A stretch of DNA of 8,463 bases from an uncultured Chthoniobacterales bacterium (GTDB taxonomy: Bacteria > Verrucomicrobiota > Verrucomicrobiae > Chthoniobacterales > UBA10450), in contig CATPCN010000099.1 of assembly GCA_955652855.1 (NCBI GenBank), positions 1-8,463 of the forward strand, in the 5' to 3' direction. The stretch's first letter is position 1; every line of letters begins with the position of its first letter. A program made the position numbers and the translations under genes. The notes below the pieces were generated by a model that was given only the letters and a program-made list of their open reading frames with translations, had not been told where the DNA came from and ran no database searches. Shown one piece after another: positions 5,591 through 8,463 of the stretch.

Positions 5591-7882
5591 CTAGACCGCC
5601 TCGCTTTTGACTTTTTCGGGAAGGTTTACTTTTTCGGGAAGCTCCAGGCGGATCTCGGAAACCGCGCCAATCAGGTTTGCCGCCCAGCGGAAAATGTTGT
5701 GCTCCTTCACGCAACGCCGCATGCGCCGCATCCTTTCGCGCCTTTCCCGTGGATCCATTTCAACCGCCTGGAAGATGGCTTCGGCAAGCTGCTCGGTATC
5801 GTAAGGATTTACGATGAGCGCATCTTGCAGCTCCCGGCTGGCCCCGGTGAATAGACTGAGTATCAGCGCTCCGCCTTCATCGTTGCGAGCGGCCACATAT
5901 TCCTTCGCCACCAGATTCATTCCGTCGTGCAACGATGTCACCAGGCACAAGTCGGCGATGCGATAAAGGGGCTCGATCTCTTTGTGGGTGTGCTGCCTCT
6001 TCAGGAACAGGATCGGTTTCCAGTGGTTTGTTTGGAAGCGCCGGTTAATGCGTTCCACCTCGGACTCGACTTCCGAAATCAAGTCTTGATAGCGGCCGAT
6101 ATGGGTGCGGCTGGGCGCGCCGACTTGCACAAACGTAAATCGTCCGACGTAGGCAGGGTGCCGTTCCAGGAAACGCTCGATTCCACGAAAGCGCTCGGGG
6201 ATGCCTTTGGTGTAATCCAAGCGGTCCACGCCGATTCCGACAAAATCCGCTTTTACTCCGAGGTGCTTCAGGACGTCGACGCGCTCGACCCGCGACTCGA
6301 ATCCATTGTTCTTGTGGTTGTGATGCGCGGTTTCCTTGAAATCGACGCTGATGGGGAAGGGGCGAACACCGGTGAAGTGGCCGCCTTTGTTGACTGCAAA
6401 CCGCTCCCACTCAATGCGCGACTCGAGTGTGCGGTCGATAGTCTCCAGGAAATTGTTGCAATGCGATTGAATGTGGAACCCGATCAAGTCCGCGCCCAGC
6501 AGGCCTTCCAACAATTCGCGCTGCCATGGACAGATTCCAAACGCTTCCGGATTCGGCCACGGAATATGCCAGAAAATGGCTACTCGAACATCCGGGCGCC
6601 GCTCTTTTATCAACTTTGGGAGTAGAGCGAAGTGATAGTCCTGCACCAGCACGATCGGATGCTGGGCGCCGTCCATCTCTTCGAGCAAGGCGTCCGCGAA
6701 CTTGCGATTCACCGCGCGATACGCATCCCAATCCTCGGCGCGAAACACGGGACGCGTGTGCGCTATGTGGCAGAGCGGCCACAGGCCTTCGTTGGCGAAG
6801 CCATAGTAGTAACGTTCTTCTTCTTCCTTGGTGAGCCAAACGCGGCGAAGTGTGTAGCGCGGCTCTTCGGGCGGAACGCCCAGGCGATCGTACGCGTCGA
6901 CGGTATGATGATCCGCATCGCCGGCGCCGTGCGCCACCCAGGTTCCATGGCAGGCCCGCAGGATTGGCTCCATCGCGGTTACCAATCCACTGGCGGGGAC
7001 AATGGTTTCCACCGCGCCTCCACGATAGACGTGTTCATAGGGCTCGCGATTAGAAACCACGAACAGGCGGCTATCGTCGAGCGCGGCGTGCTGATAGACC
7101 CGCAATCGCTCGGCGGTCCAAAGCGAATCGGCGGCCTCACGCAGGCGGGCTTCTTCTTCCGCGGATGCGCGAGCTACTTTCAAGCTGTCGGCAAGATTGG
7201 TTACCTCACGCGTCAGAGGTTTGAAAACATCTTCACCGGGAAGCTCCGGATGCGGCAATGTGCTTCCCGCGCGCAGATCCTGCAGCCACTGCGCCATGCG
7301 CCTGATGGGCCGTTCCATGCTCCAACGGACGATGAGCAGCGTGATCCCGGAGATCAGCAGCATCTGGACGAGCACATGCTTGAAGGTGTCGCGCCAGATT
7401 TTGCTGTCCTGCGCGTCGATGTAAGACGCATCGTGAAAAACAGCCAGCGCCCACATGGTTTGCTCATTGCGGCGCAGAGGCACGGCGTACACGTGCATTT
7501 TGTTTTCGCCCACCTGTACAAAATTGCCGTGACCGTTACCGCGAAACACGTCCTTATTCAACGGTGGGAGAACGGGGCCGAGACGCGCCGCGAGATTGGA
7601 GGTGGTGAAAACCGGATGGCCCTGGTCGTCGTAGATAGCGACGCCGGCGAGGCGCTCCCGATTGCCAAAGCGTTCGACGATGCGCTGCAGGTTTTCCTGC
7701 GCGCCCTTCGCCAAGAGAGGCTGAATGGTTTCCTGGAGGCTTTCGGCCAGGACCTGTGCACGCTTTTCCAGGTCGTTGCGGCGGCTGCGATCTTCCGCCT
7801 GCACTTGATATAGAGCAAACCCGATGGAGACCAGGGTAACGGCGGCAACCAAGGAAAGGATTAAACGAAGGCTCATGCGCAT
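5591..7882 (-). CDS. otsA: membrane sensor-HAMP-fused trehalose-6-phosphate synthase (GT20)
   Basis: This 763-residue protein is about 270 residues longer than a typical OtsA. Residues 5-27 are a first membrane helix, 28-168 an extracytoplasmic domain (with GVAIYDDQGHPVF, a PAS/Cache-like strand-turn-strand), and about 169-186 a second membrane helix. Residues 187-235 are HAMP-like (MERPIRRMAQWLQDLRAG, then EDVFKPLTREVTNLADSL), continuing into a charged coiled coil to about 262. The GT20 domain starts at 271 (SRLFVVSNREPYEH). Family active-site features are intact: GLWPL at 366-370, VQDYH with Asp415, WHIPWP at 438-443, GVDRLDYTKGI with Arg554 and Lys559, and DGMNLVAKEY at 653-662. It would join UDP-glucose and glucose-6-phosphate into trehalose-6-phosphate at the inner face of the membrane. 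The adjacent otsB favours trehalose over a related GT20 product. The C-terminus has a short duplication (LPEKVNLPEKVK). The start at 7882 is set by GGAGAGGAG six bases upstream. Confidence 0.93.
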   Translation of the reverse strand: MRMSLRLILSLVAAVTLVSIGFALYQVQAEDRSRRNDLEKRAQVLAESLQETIQPLLAKGAQENLQRIVERFGNRERLAGVAIYDDQGHPVFTTSNLAARLGPVLPPLNKDVFRGNGHGNFVQVGENKMHVYAVPLRRNEQTMWALAVFHDASYIDAQDSKIWRDTFKHVLVQMLLISGITLLIVRWSMERPIRRMAQWLQDLRAGSTLPHPELPGEDVFKPLTREVTNLADSLKVARASAEEEARLREAADSLWTAERLRVYQHAALDDSRLFVVSNREPYEHVYRGGAVETIVPASGLVTAMEPILRACHGTWVAHGAGDADHHTVDAYDRLGVPPEEPRYTLRRVWLTKEEEERYYYGFANEGLWPLCHIAHTRPVFRAEDWDAYRAVNRKFADALLEEMDGAQHPIVLVQDYHFALLPKLIKERRPDVRVAIFWHIPWPNPEAFGICPWQRELLEGLLGADLIGFHIQSHCNNFLETIDRTLESRIEWERFAVNKGGHFTGVRPFPISVDFKETAHHNHKNNGFESRVERVDVLKHLGVKADFVGIGVDRLDYTKGIPERFRGIERFLERHPAYVGRFTFVQVGAPSRTHIGRYQDLISEVESEVERINRRFQTNHWKPILFLKRQHTHKEIEPLYRIADLCLVTSLHDGMNLVAKEYVAARNDEGGALILSLFTGASRELQDALIVNPYDTEQLAEAIFQAVEMDPRERRERMRRMRRCVKEHNIFRWAANLIGAVSEIRLELPEKVNLPEKVKSEAV
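5610..5641 (-). repeat. in-frame 18-bp tandem duplication at the otsA 3' end
   Basis: The 14-base unit ACTTTTTCGGGAAG (+ strand) occurs at 5610-5623 and again at 5628-5641, with an 18-bp period. Because 18 is divisible by 3 the duplication is in frame and gives LPEKVN followed by LPEKVK near the OtsA C-terminus, outside the catalytic domain. Confidence 0.8.
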
Positions 7883-7888
7883 GTTGTT

Positions 7889-7897
7889 CTCCTCTCC
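7889..7897 (-). promoter_or_regulatory. otsA: strong ribosome binding site of otsA
   Basis: On the - strand GGAGAGGAG is followed by six bases and then the ATG at 7880-7882. The spacing favours this first ATG over the second one two codons later (7874-7876). Confidence 0.85.
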
Positions 7898-7946
7898 AGT
7901 GCCAACCGTGCGTCAGGATACAGATCTCGCGTTACTAGTGTTACTT

Positions 7947-7962
7947 AGCACGGGTCATGCCA
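7947..7962 (-). promoter_or_regulatory. candidate sigma-54 (-24/-12) promoter of otsAB
   Basis: The - strand reads TGGCATGACCCGTGCT. Against the sigma-54 consensus TGGCACGRNNNTTGCW, 11 of the 13 specified bases agree, and the invariant GG and GC have exactly ten bases between them. Transcription would begin near 7936, leaving a leader of about 54 bases that contains the strong otsA ribosome binding site. If correct, otsAB needs an AAA+ enhancer-binding activator, meaning tight signal-dependent control. A single match of this kind can arise by chance, so this is a candidate only. Confidence 0.4.
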
Positions 7963-8033
7963 ACGTCGAGCCTTTCCGGGTGTTCGGACAAATGATGAAA
8001 TACAAAGGACGTTTGAGTTTGTGCGCGGGAGAC

Positions 8034-8191
8034 AAAACGAAGCCAGCGCGAAATATTTACACGATCCAAGACTCAAGATCACTCGCAACCGAAAACGGCG
8101 AATTCGAACCCACCGGACCCTGAATAGAGATTTGAAAAAACGAAGCCAACCACGTGGTTGGCGGCGCAAAGCCATTTTGCAAAACGAACCC
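8034..8191 (+). repeat. three dispersed AAAACGAA(G/C)CC repeats
   Basis: AAAACGAAGCC occurs at 8034-8044 and 8137-8147, and AAAACGAACCC at 8181-8191. The third copy sits in CAAAACGAACCCAAT (8180-8194) and is preceded by the small palindrome TTTTGCAAAA (8175-8184). From memory, this core, when translated, gives the QNEPN/KTNPI/AKRTQ peptides that recur as spurious small proteins in Acidobacteriota and Planctomycetota annotation; that link is unverified here. The spacing is irregular (103 and 44 bp), so this is not a tandem array or CRISPR. Confidence 0.5.
8145..8162. promoter_or_regulatory. perfect 18-bp palindrome, possible operator or enhancer site
   Basis: GCCAACCACGTGGTTGGC is its own reverse complement over all 18 bases. 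It lies about 215 bp upstream of the predicted otsA transcription start. The full dyad symmetry without a spacer fits binding of a dimeric regulator; a hairpin with a 7-bp stem and ACGT loop is also possible. A small second hairpin (GCAAA with TTTGC, 8166-8180) follows directly. Confidence 0.45.
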
Positions 8192-8370
8192 AATCTCTTT
8201 CCGGATAAGGCACGGCCCTCCTGCATTCACTTTACCAGTGGGTTGGCGAGGTATTGGGGGCTGAAGTTGGTAAGTGATGGTGAGGATTGGGAGGAAATTT
8301 TATCGAACGCTGTCACTCGCAAGAGGATGCCCGCTTTCTAGTTGAAACACGCGGCTCGAAATCACCCTGA

Positions 8371-8463
8371 TCATGCCACAGTGACATGACGAAGTGGGAT
8401 TTCCTTGAGAACGGCGAGTTCCAGTTCTTTGACCAGAACCGGGATCTCGCGATAGCCGTGCAC
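8371..8463 (-). CDS. C-terminal fragment of an unrecognised protein
   Basis: A frame on the - strand enters from the right edge and runs 30 codons to a TGA (read from 8373 to 8371). The translation includes HGYREIPVLVKELELAVLKE followed by IPLRHVTVA. It has ordinary amino-acid composition and looks like a genuine protein end, with a helix followed by a strand. It points the same way as otsAB but is 488 bp upstream with candidate promoter sites in between, so it is probably a separate transcription unit. Too little is visible to name a family. Confidence 0.5.
   Translation of the reverse strand: MHGYREIPVLVKELELAVLKEIPLRHVTVA

Larger units (their letters stand above)
7883..8370. other. 488-bp non-coding region upstream of otsA
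   Basis: I see no convincing gene here. Short open frames on both strands have Arg-rich, low-quality translations and no ribosome binding site. From the otsA side outward it holds the otsA ribosome binding site, the candidate sigma-54 promoter, three degenerate AAAACGAAGCC/AAAACGAACCC repeats between 8034 and 8191, and the perfect palindrome at 8145-8162. The part from about 8200 to 8370 shows no clear signal. A frame ending in VSDGEDWEEIL (about 8270-8303, + strand) is the only coding-like patch and might be a gene remnant. Confidence 0.6.

Noticed and set aside
5927..6625. A 232-codon open frame on the + strand opposite the GT20 domain
   Set aside because: It mirrors conserved catalytic codons of otsA and has no independent evidence of coding.
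6632..7813. A 393-codon open frame on the + strand opposite otsA
   Set aside because: It lies wholly antisense to a well-supported GT20/sensor gene, has no ribosome binding site or family motif, and is the expected mirror frame of a GC-rich gene.
8095..8122. A tRNA-like T-loop on the - strand (GGGTTCGAATTC)
   Set aside because: The flanking bases do not form the 5-bp T stem, and no anticodon arm, D arm or acceptor stem can be traced, so the match is probably chance.
7945..8226. A 93-codon - strand frame upstream of otsA
   Set aside because: It overlaps the candidate promoter, has an Arg/Phe/Cys-rich translation typical of non-coding DNA and shows no motif.
8021..8341. A 106-codon + strand frame upstream of otsA
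   Set aside because: It starts in repeat-rich non-coding DNA, is very Arg/Lys-rich, includes the translated AAAACGAA repeats and lacks a ribosome binding site. Its last third (VSDGEDWEEIL) is more protein-like but too short to call.

Overview
The window looks like chromosomal DNA from a soil Acidobacteriota, most like the Bryobacterales/Solibacter group. That placement is an inference from three things: a large Oar-like TonB-dependent receptor with an N-terminal carboxypeptidase-regulatory domain, moderately GC-rich codon use, and an otsAB operon whose OtsA carries a membrane sensor module. No mobile-element gene, CRISPR array, rRNA or complete tRNA is visible.

Layout from left to right. Bases 1-186 hold the 3' end of an unrecognised + strand gene. 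Its TGA stop abuts the stop of a small convergent hypothetical gene (187-480, - strand). A short divergent spacer leads to a + strand gene for a secreted protein (560-1324) that looks like a dimeric alpha/beta-barrel protein. After 73 bp comes the large receptor gene (1398-4688, + strand), with a clear signal peptide and Shine-Dalgarno. The receptor and the trehalose operon converge on a 111-bp compound inverted repeat (4698-4808). It contains four small hairpins inside an outer stem and supplies the last codons and the stop of otsB.

The - strand operon is otsA (5591-7882) followed 3 bp later by otsB (4787-5587). OtsA would make trehalose-6-phosphate from UDP-glucose and glucose-6-phosphate, and OtsB would dephosphorylate it to trehalose, a protectant against drying and osmotic stress. 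OtsA is unusual: about 270 residues of two-TM, extracytoplasmic-domain, HAMP-like and coiled-coil sequence precede the GT20 catalytic domain, so an external signal could act directly on the enzyme. A good match to a sigma-54 -24/-12 promoter lies about 65 bp upstream of otsA, and a perfect 18-bp palindrome lies about 200 bp further upstream, where an enhancer-binding protein could sit.

Bases 7883-8370 form a non-coding region with these candidate control sites and three copies of an AAAACGAAGCC/AAAACGAACCC motif. The window closes with the 3' end of another - strand gene (8371-8463). The most unusual items are the sensor-fused OtsA with its possible sigma-54 control, and the compound repeat captured into the end of otsB.
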